43,398 bases of DNA from the NCBI GenBank assembly GCA_964475955.1, contig CAYYZY010000051.1:1-43398 (forward strand), given 5' to 3'. This DNA is from DATKZH01 sp964475955. Lineage in GTDB: Bacteria > Planctomycetota > Planctomycetia > Pirellulales > Thermoguttaceae. A program made the translations under genes and the position numbers. The notes beneath the pieces are model-generated. The model was not told the DNA's origin. It did no database searches and saw only the letters and a list, made by a program, of their open reading frames with translations. Positions 24,103-32,671 of this stretch are shown here, piece by piece; position 1 is the stretch's first letter, and each line of letters starts with the position of its first letter.

Positions 24103-26130
24103 ATGAGATGCACGTGCTTGTTGGCCTGCGCAGTGGTTGCGTTCGCGGCGATGGCCGACGCCGCCAACGGGGCGGCGCCCGCGCGCGGGGCGATTCCCGC
24201 CGAATGGCTCGCGCGGTGGCAACAGCCGCCGGCCGAAGACCGGCCGCTTCAGATCGTGCACGGGATCGATCCCAAGCGGGCGGTGCCGCAGGGGATCGCG
24301 CAGATGGTGCGTGAGGAGAACCCGGCCAAGGTCCGCGCGAACGGGATGCGGTACTACCGCGACCGCGGCCTGGGCGGGATCGTCTGCAACGTCGCCTTCC
24401 GGGACTACATGCGGTCGGAGAAACACTGGAAGACGCTCGTCGCGGGCGTCGAGGCGTGCCGCGAACTGGGGCTGGTGGTCTGGCTCTACGACGAGGACGG
24501 CTACCCCAGCGGCGCGGCCGGAGGGCTGGTGCTCGAAGAGAACCCGGCGTTCGAGGCCCAGGAGCTGGCCTTCGACCCGTCGCGCGACGACCCGTTCCTC
24601 GTCCGGCCCGCCTACGAGTACACGCACGCCAGCAACAACTACTACGCCGCCCGTCGCTACGCCAATCTGATCGACGATCGGGCCGTCCGCTGCTTCCTCG
24701 ACAAGACGCACGCGGCCTACTGGGACCGGCTCGCGCCGCACTTCGGGCGCACGATTCGGGCCACTTTCACCGACGAGCCTTCGCTCATCGCGATCAACAT
24801 CGGCCAGATCCCGGAAGACGCCCGAAAGCGGGTGCGCGTGGTCGACCCGATCGCCCCAGACGTGAAGCCGCTTCCCCGCGTGCCGTGGTGCTACGACCTC
24901 GCCGAACGGTACCGCGAGCGCTACGGCGAGAAGCTCGGCCCCGTGCGGCGGAGCCTGTTTGCCGGCGATTCGCCGGAGGACCGCCGAGTGCGCCGGCAGT
25001 TTTGGGGCCTCGTCGCGGAGCTGGTCGCCGAGCGGTACTTCGGGGCGATCGAGCAGTGGTGCGGCGAGCACCGGGTGGCGTCGTCGGGCCACAGCCTGTA
25101 TGAAGAGAGCATCATGCACCACGTCGCCCTGAACGGGAACAGCCTCAAGGACCTGGGGCGAATGCATCTCCCGGGGCTCGACATGCTCACGTCCGATCCG
25201 GCGGCCGTGATCCACAGCGGCTGGCTCACCGCCGCGCTCCCCAGCTCGGCGGCGATCCTGGGCGGCACGCGGCGCGTGATGACCGAGGTGAGCGATTTCG
25301 CCCAAAAGATGGGCGGGGCCGGGCCCGTGGACCTGGCCGAGATGCAGGCGACCGCCGCCTGGCAGGCCGCCTGGGGCGTGACCGACTTCACCCTCTACTA
25401 CGGAATCGGCGACCGGTCGGCCGACGACTACCGCGCCTACTGCGACTACGTGGGCCGGCTGAACGCGATCCTCAAGCCGGCCGAGTACGACCGCCGGGTG
25501 CTGCTCTACTACCCGATCCGCGACCTATGGGAAGAGTACCTCCCGGTGGCCGAGCCGTTGCGGCTCGATTCGCAGTCGCCGCGCGCGCAGCGGATCGTGC
25601 AGTCGTTTATGCGCCTGGGCCGAATGCTCCAGCGGAGCCAGATCTCCTTCGCGCTGGTCAACCACGAGAACCTCGCTTCGGCCGCGATTCGAGCCGACGG
25701 CAAGCTGGCGATCGGCGGCCACGCGTTCGAGACCGTCGTCCTTCCGGAGGACGTGAACCTCCCCCCGAACGCAGCCGCGGCTGTCGACCGGTTTCGCGAG
25801 GCGGGGGGGCAAGTCGCCGTCGACCGGCCCGGCGACGGGGCGCTCACGGCCGAACGGCTCATTGCGGCCGTCGGGCCGGCGCATCGCATCGCGCCCCCCT
25901 CCGACCGCATCGCCCTGGGGCAGTACGAGCGCGACGGGCGCCGGGTACTCCTGATCGTGAACGTCGGCCGGGAAGCGTACGAGGGAGAGTTGGAGTCGAA
26001 GGCGGTCGACCGCTGGCATCGGATGGACCCCGCCGCCGGCACGATCGAGCCGCTCGCCGCGGGCGACGCCGGGCAAAGCCCTCTCGAGCTGGCGCCCCGA
26101 GAGGCCGTCATCCTGGTGGAGGCCGAGTAA
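24103..26130 (+). CDS. secreted glycoside hydrolase-like protein (GH106-like)
   Basis: A 675-residue exported protein. AGGAG (24090-24094) precedes the ATG at 24103 by 8 bases; the signal peptide ends near residue 20-25. WLYDEDGYPSGAAGG (127-141) is a hallmark of alpha-L-rhamnosidase GH106-like and related planctomycete/Bacteroidetes proteins. A downstream TFTDEPSL block offers an acidic active-site candidate in a TIM-barrel context. The C-terminal third (about 470 onward) has an FAT-like Rossmann/beta-galactosidase trimerisation-like pattern followed by a short beta-sandwich ending. It is shorter than most GH106 enzymes (about 1000 residues), so a distinct subfamily is likely and rhamnose as substrate is uncertain. 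The GntP permease follows 96 bases later. Confidence 0.72.
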   Translation: MRCTCLLACAVVAFAAMADAANGAAPARGAIPAEWLARWQQPPAEDRPLQIVHGIDPKRAVPQGIAQMVREENPAKVRANGMRYYRDRGLGGIVCNVAFRDYMRSEKHWKTLVAGVEACRELGLVVWLYDEDGYPSGAAGGLVLEENPAFEAQELAFDPSRDDPFLVRPAYEYTHASNNYYAARRYANLIDDRAVRCFLDKTHAAYWDRLAPHFGRTIRATFTDEPSLIAINIGQIPEDARKRVRVVDPIAPDVKPLPRVPWCYDLAERYRERYGEKLGPVRRSLFAGDSPEDRRVRRQFWGLVAELVAERYFGAIEQWCGEHRVASSGHSLYEESIMHHVALNGNSLKDLGRMHLPGLDMLTSDPAAVIHSGWLTAALPSSAAILGGTRRVMTEVSDFAQKMGGAGPVDLAEMQATAAWQAAWGVTDFTLYYGIGDRSADDYRAYCDYVGRLNAILKPAEYDRRVLLYYPIRDLWEEYLPVAEPLRLDSQSPRAQRIVQSFMRLGRMLQRSQISFALVNHENLASAAIRADGKLAIGGHAFETVVLPEDVNLPPNAAAAVDRFREAGGQVAVDRPGDGALTAERLIAAVGPAHRIAPPSDRIALGQYERDGRRVLLIVNVGREAYEGELESKAVDRWHRMDPAAGTIEPLAAGDAGQSPLELAPREAVILVEAE

Positions 26131-26151
26131 GGACCAACAACGCGAGACGCG

Positions 26152-26210
26152 GGGCGCGATTCCATCGCGTCAGGCACGTTGGAAACGTGCCCCACGACAC
26201 CGTCCCGACA
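26152..26210. repeat. dispersed repeat family B, tandem hairpins
   Basis: Hairpin 1 pairs ggcgcgat (26153-26160) with atcgcgtc (26164-26171) around tcc. Hairpin 2 pairs ggcacgtt (26173-26180) with aacgtgcc (26184-26191) around gga. The same design is found at 40910-40968, with compensating changes in stem 1. It lies between the GH106-like gene and the permease gene. Confidence 0.75.
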
Positions 26211-26226
26211 GCGCGGAGCGGCCCCA

Positions 26227-27690
26227 ATGCATCCTCTGCTCATCCTGCTTGTCGCCGTCGCCATCATGTTGGGGGGCATTCTGCTCTTGCGCCTGCACGC
26301 GTTCCTGGCGCTTCTGCTGGCGGCGCTGGCGGTCGCGCTGCTCACGCCGGCCGAAGCGCTGGAAGGGTACGCCCGGGAGAGGGTCAGCGCGGCGAAAGAG
26401 CCGTGGACGGAGCAAGCGGCGGAAGCGTTCGTTCGGTCGACGGCCGGCGAGCGCGTGGCCGTCGCCTTTGGCCAGACGTGCGGCGGCATCGGCATCCTGA
26501 TCGCCATGGCGTCGATCATCGGCAAGTGCCTTCTGGACAGCGGGGCGGCCGACCGCATCGTGCGAACCACCCTGCAACTGTTGGGTCGGGCGAGGGCGCC
26601 GGCGGCGTTTGCCAGCAGCAGCTTCCTTCTGGGCATCCCCGTCTTCTTCGACACGGTCTTCTACCTGATGATCCCGCTGGCCAAGGCGATGCGCCTGCGC
26701 ACCGGGCGCAACTACCTGCTGTACGTCCTCTCGATCCTGGCCGGCGGGTCGATCGCCCATTCGCTCGTGCCGCCCACGCCGGGCCCGCTCTACGTGGCGG
26801 GCGAGCTGGGGGTCGACCTGGGGACGATGATCGTGGCGGGGTGCCTCGTGGGGGTCTTTCCGGTGATCGCCGGCTACCTCTACGCCCGATGGGCCGACCG
26901 GCGCTGGGACCTGCCGCTCCGCGAGTCGGCCGACGTCTCCCTGGCCGACCTCGAAAAGCTCGCCGGACGCGACCCGCGCGAGCTGCCGCCCACCTGGCTG
27001 GCGATTCTGCCGATTGTGATCCCCGTGGTATTCATCGCCGGGCAGACGGGCTTCAAGAGCTGGCTCGGCGCGATGCCGCCGGCAGCGGTGCCGTCGTTGG
27101 CCGCCGGCCTGAAGCCGGTGATCGCCACGCTGGGGAACAAGAACGTCGCCCTGGTCGTGGCGGCGGCGGTTGCCCTGGGCACGTTGGCGTGGCAGCGTCG
27201 GGCGACGCGGGCCGACGTGGCGGCGGCCGTGCAGGCGGCGCTGGCCAGCGGGGGGGTGATTATCCTGATCACGTCGGCCGGCGGGGCGTTCGGGGCGACG
27301 ATGCGCCAGTGCGGCGTGGGCGGCCAGATCGCCAGGATGACCGAGGGGATCGACCCGCTTTGGATCCTGCCCATCGCGTTCCTCGTCACTGCCCTGGTGC
27401 GCGGGGCCCAGGGCTCGGCCACCGTGGCGATGATCACCGCGGTCGGCATCCTGGGGCACTTCGCCGCCTCGGGCCAGCTCGGCTTCCACCCCGTCTACCT
27501 CGCGCTGGCCATCGGGTGCGGCTCCAAGCCCTTTCCCTGGATGAACGACAGCGGCTTCTGGGTGATCACCAAGATGAGCGGGATGACCGAGGCCGAAGCC
27601 CTGCGCGCGCTCTTCCCCATGCTCACCCTGATGGGCCTCGCCGGCCTGGCCGCCACGATGCTCGCCGCGGCACTCATCCCCCTGGCCTGA
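26227..27690 (+). CDS. GntP-family permease (gluconate/organic acid:H+ symporter)
   Basis: A 487-residue inner-membrane protein with about 12 to 14 hydrophobic segments. The first is LLILLVAVAIMLGGILLL. The GntP pattern is clear: FGQTCGGIGILIAMASIIGK, FLLGIPVFFDTVFYLMIPLAKA, and SLVPPTPGPLYVA. The C-terminal ends with the GSATVAMITAVGIL and GCGSKPFPWMNDSGFW blocks typical of the family. Members import gluconate, related sugar acids or D-glycerate with protons. The ATG at 26227 is chosen because it opens the first helix. The likely cargo is an acid made by the upstream exported enzymes. A central hydrophilic loop (about 225-255) is normal for the family. Confidence 0.9.
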   Translation: MHPLLILLVAVAIMLGGILLLRLHAFLALLLAALAVALLTPAEALEGYARERVSAAKEPWTEQAAEAFVRSTAGERVAVAFGQTCGGIGILIAMASIIGKCLLDSGAADRIVRTTLQLLGRARAPAAFASSSFLLGIPVFFDTVFYLMIPLAKAMRLRTGRNYLLYVLSILAGGSIAHSLVPPTPGPLYVAGELGVDLGTMIVAGCLVGVFPVIAGYLYARWADRRWDLPLRESADVSLADLEKLAGRDPRELPPTWLAILPIVIPVVFIAGQTGFKSWLGAMPPAAVPSLAAGLKPVIATLGNKNVALVVAAAVALGTLAWQRRATRADVAAAVQAALASGGVIILITSAGGAFGATMRQCGVGGQIARMTEGIDPLWILPIAFLVTALVRGAQGSATVAMITAVGILGHFAASGQLGFHPVYLALAIGCGSKPFPWMNDSGFWVITKMSGMTEAEALRALFPMLTLMGLAGLAATMLAAALIPLA

Positions 27691-27716
27691 CCCCGCCTCA
27701 CCGCGATAGGGCGGGG
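27691..27716 (+). terminator. hairpin after the GntP stop
   Basis: ccccgcc (27691-27697) and ggcgggg (27710-27716) pair around 12 bases, immediately after the stop codon. There is no T-run, so it may slow or end transcription only together with other factors. It opens an 846-bp gap (27691-28536) that contains no gene but several repeat families. Confidence 0.4.
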
Positions 27717-27744
27717 CGAGGTACACCAGTCGCAGCGCGGTAAG

Positions 27745-27769
27745 GTGGGTCGAGATACACGAGACCCAC
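27745..27769. repeat. dispersed repeat family A, single copy
   Basis: gtgggtcgag, atacac, then gagacccac: arms gtgggtc and gacccac close an 11-base loop. It is the longest-loop version of the family in the window. A more degraded copy may precede it at about 27710-27735. Confidence 0.6.
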
Positions 27770-27780
27770 GCGACGAAGCG

Positions 27781-27889
27781 GTCAGCGATCAGCGGTCAGC
27801 CTGTCTTCCCCGAATCGCGTCCTTCGGGAGAGCTGATGGCTGATTAGCAGTCAGTAGTCAGTAGTCATTAGTCAGTAGCCGGCAGTCAG
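27781..27889. repeat. dispersed repeat family F (gtcagc/agtcagt units)
   Basis: gtcagcgatcagcggtcagc (27781-27800) is followed by inverted gctgat units at about 27830-27846, and then by a string of agtcagt-like units (27849-27889) broken by one variant. The block is both directly and inversely repeated and codes for nothing convincing. Confidence 0.55.
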
Positions 27890-27910
27890 CCCGTGTAAGG
27901 AAAGGAGGGG

Positions 27911-28005
27911 CTCGCAAAGACGCAGAGGCGCAAAGGAATGAGGGGAGTGTGTTTGTCTGAACATCCCAACTTCTGTGAAGCTTTGCGCCTTGGCGCCTTT
28001 GCGAG
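27911..28005. repeat. dispersed repeat family D, inverted pair
   Basis: The left 25-base arm (27911-27935, starting ctcgcaaagacgcagaggcg) and the right arm (27981-28005, starting ctttgcgccttggcgccttt) are inverted copies with three mismatches and a 45-base spacer. Same family as 13077-13162 and 35758-35848. Confidence 0.7.
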
Positions 28006-28140
28006 AGTCCTTCCCCTTGAGATGCGGCCCCATAACACGTTGAATGAACACGGGCGGCCTCTCTCGCCTTCGTGACGATTCGCCGTTGGCTATCCGCCAC
28101 GGTCAATCAGCGAAGCAAGCGTTTGCGATCGGCCAAACGC

Positions 28141-28163
28141 GTGGGTCTCGTGCCTCGACCCAC
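28141..28163. repeat. dispersed repeat family A, single copy
   Basis: gtgggtctcgtgcctcgacc plus cac: 7-bp arms gtgggtc/gacccac with loop tcgtgcctc. It differs from the 34197 copy at one loop base. Confidence 0.7.
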
Positions 28164-28311
28164 CCGACCACGCGATTCACCCTGGCTCTCGGTCCGCGCC
28201 ATCCGTTCCGGTCGGCGATTCTCCCCGGGGCGGCCTCGGCTGCGCGGCTTCTGTGGATTGCCGGGGCGGGGAACGGGCGCTGGCGGTGCTAGCACGAAGG
28301 GCAAACGGGCA

Positions 28312-28341
28312 TTGACAGCCGGGCGGCGTTTCGAGTACAAG
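28312..28341 (+). promoter_or_regulatory. candidate sigma-70 promoter for the TPR/flagellar unit
   Basis: A perfect -35 box TTGACA (28312-28317) is followed after 18 bases by TACAAG (28336-28341, four of six consensus bases). The start codon of the TPR gene is about 190 bases downstream of the predicted transcript start. Confidence 0.4.
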
Positions 28342-28536
28342 CGTCCACCTTTTCCTCGAACCCTTAACGCGGCGCGCGGCGAAAACCCGCGCCAAAGCGC
28401 CGCCGGCCGCCGACTCGCGGCCCGTCGCCATCCTCCTGCGCACCCTCGCCGGCCGCGACACGACTCGGCACGGGCGGGCGTGCCAGCGGAGGGCGGTTCG
28501 CGCGGCGGGTCACCACAACGCACGGAACCCCCTTCG

Positions 28537-31044
28537 ATGTCGCCGGAATCGTCCGAGCCTGAAAAGCACGAAAACCCGCGCCCCGGTCGGCTGGCGGCGC
28601 TGCTGGCAGTGCCGGGCAATCTGCTCGACTGGGGCCGGGCCAACCGGCTCAAGGCGGGCCTGGGAGCGGGGGCATGCGTGCTCGCCGCGGCGGCCGCCGT
28701 GACCTTTTGGGTCGTCGCGTCGGGCCCGGAGGACGCCGAAGAAGTCACGCTTGAGCTGGCGATGGACGCGCTGGACCGGGGCGAGTACCGGGAAGCACGC
28801 CGGATGGCCGAAAAACTCCGCGACGGCCGACTCTCGCCCGACGACCCGCTCGGGGCCCCGTCGTTTTTGCTCGGGGCGGCCGCCGCCTACGAGGCCGACG
28901 AGGCCTGGCGGGCCGACCGCGAATCGCTCCACCTGCTGGCCGCCCGCTACCTGGAAGAGGCCCGCGACCTCGGCTTTCCCCCGGGCCGGGAGGGGGAGGG
29001 GCTCTACCTGTTGGGCCGCAGCCGGTACCGGATCGGCGAGATGGCCGCCGCGCGGCTCGTGCTGCGTGAGGCGCTGAAGGCCAATCCCCGGCAAGCGACC
29101 GAGATCCACCGCCTGCTCGCCGCGGCGTACCTGGAAGACGCCAACCCGAAGCTCGCCGAGGCGCTGGAGGAGAACGCGATCTGCCTGGCCGACGACACGC
29201 TGCCCGACGAGCGGCGCGACGAGGTCCTCTTGCAGCGTGCGGAGATCCTCCTCCGGCTGGGCAAAGCCGAGGCGTGTCTGGAGGTGATCGACCGGGTTGC
29301 CGAGGATTCGGCGCGCCACGTCGAGGCGATCGTCATTCGAGGCCGCGTGCTCATGCACCAGGCCCAGTCGTTGGCCGAGGGGGCGTCGGGCGAAGAGGCC
29401 GAGAAGTCGGCGGCTTCCGCCGACGGAGCCGGCCCCGCGGAGGCGGCCGGGCAGACGCCGGACGCCGCTTCCGAGAAGTACCGGGCGGCGATTCAGACGT
29501 TTCGGCTCGCCCAGGGTCGCGACACGCTCTCCCTGCAGGCCAGCCGCAAGGCGATGTACCTGATCGGCGTCTGCTACCTGGAACTGGGCGACCTGCGCGC
29601 CGCCTTGAGCCAGTTCGAACGCGTCCGGCGCAAGTACGTCAAGACGCCCGAAGCCCTGGCCGCCGGATTCCAAATCGCCGAGCTGGCGCGGCGCCTCGGA
29701 CACGACCAGGAAGCCCTGGCCGCCTACCGGGAGACCCTCGCGTCGGTCGGCGACGTGAAGCAGTACAGCAACCCGTGGCTTTCGCTCGACGACCTTCGGG
29801 CGGGCTTGCTGTTTGCCCAGAAGTACTACCGCGATACGGAGAACTTCGCCACGTGCCTCCAGCTCACGCGGTACTTTCCGCCGGTGTTCACGCGTGCGAG
29901 GACGGTCGAGCTGGTCGCCGAGACGCACCAGCTCTGGGGCCAGCACCTGTTGGACGAGGCCGCCGAACTGCCCGGGGCGAGAGCGGAGTCGGTGGCACGC
30001 CAGGGGCGCGCCCAGCTTCGCCGCGCAGGGCGCACGTTCGAGCGACTCGCCAAATACCGGCTCACCACCCGCCACTACAGCGACGACCTGTGGGACTCGG
30101 CCCAGTGCTACCTCGAAGGGCACGGGTATGCCAGCGCCGTCGAAGTGCTCCGGGAATTCCTCAAGAGCCGTCCGCGGCGGAGGAATCCCCAGGCGCTGGT
30201 GGACCTGGGCGAAGCCCTGCTGGCCGTGGGGGAGATCGACGAGGCCATCTCCGTGCTGGAGGAGTGCCTGGCGTTCCATCAGCGCGACGCCGCCTACTTC
30301 CGCGCCCGGCTGGCCGCGAGCCGGGCCTACCAGGAGAGCGGCGACCTTGACAAGGCCGAGGCGCTGCTGGTAGAGAACCTCGAAGGCGAGTTCCTCACGC
30401 CCGACAGCCGCGAATGGCGCGAGTCGCTCTTCCGCCTGGGCGAGATGCTCCACCTGGTCGGACGCCACGAAGAGGCGATCCCCCGGCTGGAGATGGCGGT
30501 GGCCAGGTATCCCGACCGGCCCGAAGCGATCGGAGCCCGCTACCTCGTCGCCGACTGCTACCGCCGCCGCGCGAAGCTCACCGAGTCGAAGCTGGCGGAA
30601 GACCTGATCGAGAGCATGCGCCGCGACCTATCGCAGCAAATCTCCGAGGCGCTTCGCGCAGCCCTCGATCGGTACCAGCAGGCCCGCGACGCTCTCACCC
30701 AGCGCGAGAAGACGACCGAGCTGTGCCCCGCCGAAAGACGGTTGCTGAGGAACTGCTACTTCGCGATCGGCTCCACGCTCTTCGACTTGGGACAACGCGA
30801 CCAGGCGATCGAGGCCTACACGCTTGCCACGGGCCGCTATCCGAACGAGCCGGAGACCGTCGAAGCCTACGTACAGATCGCCCGGGCGCACCGGCGCCTC
30901 GGCAAGTCCGACCAAGTCCGCCGCACCATCAGCCAGGCCAAGGCGGTCCTCGATCGACTGGGGAGCCAGGCGGATTTTCAGCGGACCACGATTCACGCAC
31001 ACGACGAATGGCTCGAGGTGCTCGAGTCGTTGGCAAAGTTGTGA
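28537..31044 (+). CDS. membrane-anchored TPR-repeat protein at the head of the flagellar cluster
   Basis: An 835-residue protein from the ATG at 28537. The N-terminal 40 residues are charged, then GAGACVLAAAAAVTFWVVA (44-62) forms a single transmembrane helix. The rest is TPR-like (for example GDLRAALSQFERVRRKYVKTP and AIEAYTLATGRYPNEPETVE), with an Ala/Glu-rich insertion near 285-310. Topology resembles the 1552-residue TPR protein elsewhere in the window: short cytoplasmic tail, one helix, long periplasmic solenoid. It is separated from the FlgN-like gene by 132 bases containing a repeat, so it may be co-transcribed with the flagellar regulators. A role in periplasmic flagellar assembly is inference; no enzyme domain is visible. 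Confidence 0.8.
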   Translation: MSPESSEPEKHENPRPGRLAALLAVPGNLLDWGRANRLKAGLGAGACVLAAAAAVTFWVVASGPEDAEEVTLELAMDALDRGEYREARRMAEKLRDGRLSPDDPLGAPSFLLGAAAAYEADEAWRADRESLHLLAARYLEEARDLGFPPGREGEGLYLLGRSRYRIGEMAAARLVLREALKANPRQATEIHRLLAAAYLEDANPKLAEALEENAICLADDTLPDERRDEVLLQRAEILLRLGKAEACLEVIDRVAEDSARHVEAIVIRGRVLMHQAQSLAEGASGEEAEKSAASADGAGPAEAAGQTPDAASEKYRAAIQTFRLAQGRDTLSLQASRKAMYLIGVCYLELGDLRAALSQFERVRRKYVKTPEALAAGFQIAELARRLGHDQEALAAYRETLASVGDVKQYSNPWLSLDDLRAGLLFAQKYYRDTENFATCLQLTRYFPPVFTRARTVELVAETHQLWGQHLLDEAAELPGARAESVARQGRAQLRRAGRTFERLAKYRLTTRHYSDDLWDSAQCYLEGHGYASAVEVLREFLKSRPRRRNPQALVDLGEALLAVGEIDEAISVLEECLAFHQRDAAYFRARLAASRAYQESGDLDKAEALLVENLEGEFLTPDSREWRESLFRLGEMLHLVGRHEEAIPRLEMAVARYPDRPEAIGARYLVADCYRRRAKLTESKLAEDLIESMRRDLSQQISEALRAALDRYQQARDALTQREKTTELCPAERRLLRNCYFAIGSTLFDLGQRDQAIEAYTLATGRYPNEPETVEAYVQIARAHRRLGKSDQVRRTISQAKAVLDRLGSQADFQRTTIHAHDEWLEVLESLAKL

Positions 31045-31080
31045 GGGGGGCGAGAAGGTTACGGATCGGTAGGAGGATCG

Positions 31081-31154
31081 GGTGCCATGCCCACGCTTGT
31101 GTGGGCATGCCAGAGTCTCGCCAAACATGCCCACGCAAGCGTGGGCATGGCACC
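31081..31154. repeat. dispersed repeat family C, inverted pair
   Basis: ggtgccatgcccacgcttg (31081-31099) and caagcgtgggcatggcacc (31136-31154) are perfect 19-bp inverted copies. Each half can also fold by itself: catgcccac/gtgggcatg around a 6-base loop on the left, catgcccacgc/gcgtgggcatg around aa on the right. It contains an ATG that is in frame with the next gene and is misleading as a start. Confidence 0.8.
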
Positions 31155-31176
31155 CCTGCGGGGGCTGGAACGGATC

Positions 31177-31632
31177 ATGACCGAACGGGATACGGATTTG
31201 CTGGCCGAGCTCGTCCGCGGGAAGCTGGAATGTTTGAGCCGGCTCCGCGACATGGGCCATCGGCAGCTCGAGTTCGTCAGCGGCGACCAGACGACGGAGC
31301 TTTTGGACGTGCTGGCCGCCAAGCAGCAGGTGCTCCTTCGGCTTCAGCAGATCGAGCGGCAGTTGGCCCCGTACCGGGACCAGGAGCCGAACGCCCGCCG
31401 GTGGCGCACTCCCGAACAACGGCAGCTTTGCGCCCGGCAGTTGGAGGCTTGCGAGGTCCTGCTGCGGGAAATCGTGGCCCAGGAGAAGAACGCCGAGCAG
31501 GAATTGATGCGGCGGCGCGACGACCTGGCCACGCGGCTCCAGGGGATGCACGTGGCCGATCGCGCCCGGGGGGCCTACCAGGCGGAGACGCAGCCCCCGG
31601 CGCGCCGGATCGACCTGTCGTCGGAGAGTTGA
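31177..31632 (+). CDS. flgN: FlgN-like flagellar export chaperone
   Basis: A 151-residue, mostly helical soluble protein. The ATG at 31177 follows GGAACGG closely; an in-frame ATG at 31087 lies inside the family C repeat and is rejected. The pattern of an N-terminal helix (LLAELVRGKLECLSRLRDMGHRQ), a central segment with LLDVLAAKQQVLLRLQQIERQL and a C-terminal coiled coil rich in Gln, Glu and Arg fits FlgN, the chaperone that keeps hook-associated proteins FlgK and FlgL ready for export. Sequence identity in this family is low, so the call rests on helical pattern, size and location just before the flagellar two-component pair. The tail after residue 130 is probably disordered. Confidence 0.62.
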   Translation: MTERDTDLLAELVRGKLECLSRLRDMGHRQLEFVSGDQTTELLDVLAAKQQVLLRLQQIERQLAPYRDQEPNARRWRTPEQRQLCARQLEACEVLLREIVAQEKNAEQELMRRRDDLATRLQGMHVADRARGAYQAETQPPARRIDLSSES

Positions 31633-31667
31633 CCCCATGAGATGCCCCGACCATTGTGGACTTCGTC

Positions 31668-31756
31668 GTGGGGCACGTTTCCAACGTGCCGAGAGAGGAC
31701 ACGTAACACAAACGGGATAATCCGGCCAGTCCGGGCACGTTGGAAACGTGCCCCAC
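31668..31756. repeat. dispersed repeat family B, inverted pair with long spacer
   Basis: The left copy (31668-31690) contains hairpin ggcacgtt-tcc-aacgtgcc; the right copy (31734-31756) contains ggcacgtt-gga-aacgtgcc. The two 23-base copies are perfect inverted repeats separated by 43 bases, so they can fold locally or pair with each other. They lie between the FlgN-like gene and the histidine kinase gene. Confidence 0.8.
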
Positions 31757-31816
31757 GTGGGTTTGAGTCATGCGTTGAGCGGTGTGTGTAGCCCCGAATG
31801 AGGCAGGAGCGTTTCG

Positions 31817-32671
31817 ATGCCCAGCGACCTCGTCTTGCCCGAGCCGGCCAAACTCGACCCGAACGCCGACCTGGAGACCGTCTTGGCGGCCTGGCAGGAG
31901 GCGACGCTGCGTCTGGAGCAGACGCACGAAGCGCTTCGGGCGGAGGTGCGTCGTTTGACCGAGGAGCTGGAGGTCAAGAACCGGGAGCTGGCCCGCAAGA
32001 ACCGGCTGGCCGACCTGGGGCAGATGGCCTCGCACATCGCCCACGAGGTGCGCAACAACCTCGTCCCGGTCACGTTGTACATGAGCCTGCTGGGCCGGCG
32101 GATCGCCGCCGACCCGCAGAGCGTCGAGGTGCTCGACAAGATCCAGGCCGGCTTCGCCGCGCTCGACGCCACGGTGAACGACCTGCTCAGCTTCACCTCC
32201 GACCGCGACCCCCACCTGGGGGCGTTCGCCGTCGAGAGCCTCCTCGAAGACGTCCACGGCACGCTCGCCCCGCAGCTCTCGGCCCAGTCGATCGAGACGG
32301 TCACCGAGATCGAGACCGACCTGTGGGTCACCGCCGACCGCAACATGCTCCGCCGGGCCGTGCTCAACCTGATGCTCAACGCCATCGACGCCATGCCCGA
32401 AGGCGGCGTGCTCACGGTGACGGGCACCTCGGGCGCCGAGGGCGTGCGCCTGCGCGTGGCCGACACGGGCGAAGGCATGTCGGACGACGACGCCCGGCGC
32501 GTGTTCGAGCCGTTTTACACCACCAAGCAGGGCGGGACCGGGCTGGGGCTGGCCATCGTCTACCAGATCGCCGAGGTCCACGGGGGCCGGATCGCCGCCG
32601 AGAGTCGCCCCGACGGCGGGGCCCAGTTCACCCTGACGATCCCCCATCCAGCCGAAAAGGCCGCCGCATGA
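31817..32671 (+). CDS. soluble histidine kinase of the flagellar sigma-54 system
   Basis: A 284-residue kinase resembling FlrB, FleS or AtoS cores. GGAG precedes the ATG by 7 bases. An N-terminal coiled coil (about 25-62) leads into the HisKA helix, with phospho-acceptor H76 in SHIAHEVRNN. The ATPase domain shows the N box (NLMLNAIDAM), G1 (DTGEGMS), F box (FEPFYTTKQGG) and G2 (GTGLGLAI). There is no membrane segment, PAS or other sensor module, so it probably senses a cytoplasmic cue such as the state of the flagellar export gate. Its TGA overlaps the ATG of the response regulator gene, which implies translational coupling and equal amounts. Confidence 0.9.
   Translation: MPSDLVLPEPAKLDPNADLETVLAAWQEATLRLEQTHEALRAEVRRLTEELEVKNRELARKNRLADLGQMASHIAHEVRNNLVPVTLYMSLLGRRIAADPQSVEVLDKIQAGFAALDATVNDLLSFTSDRDPHLGAFAVESLLEDVHGTLAPQLSAQSIETVTEIETDLWVTADRNMLRRAVLNLMLNAIDAMPEGGVLTVTGTSGAEGVRLRVADTGEGMSDDDARRVFEPFYTTKQGGTGLGLAIVYQIAEVHGGRIAAESRPDGGAQFTLTIPHPAEKAAA

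Noticed and set aside
27849..27889. Tandem agtcagt units considered as a CRISPR or minisatellite
   Set aside because: Units are only 7-8 bases, there are no unique spacers of constant length, and inverted gctgat units lie beside them; it belongs to an intergenic repeat block.
27858..28106. 82-codon minus-strand open frame
   Set aside because: It is made mostly of family D and family F repeat sequence and has no conserved domain.
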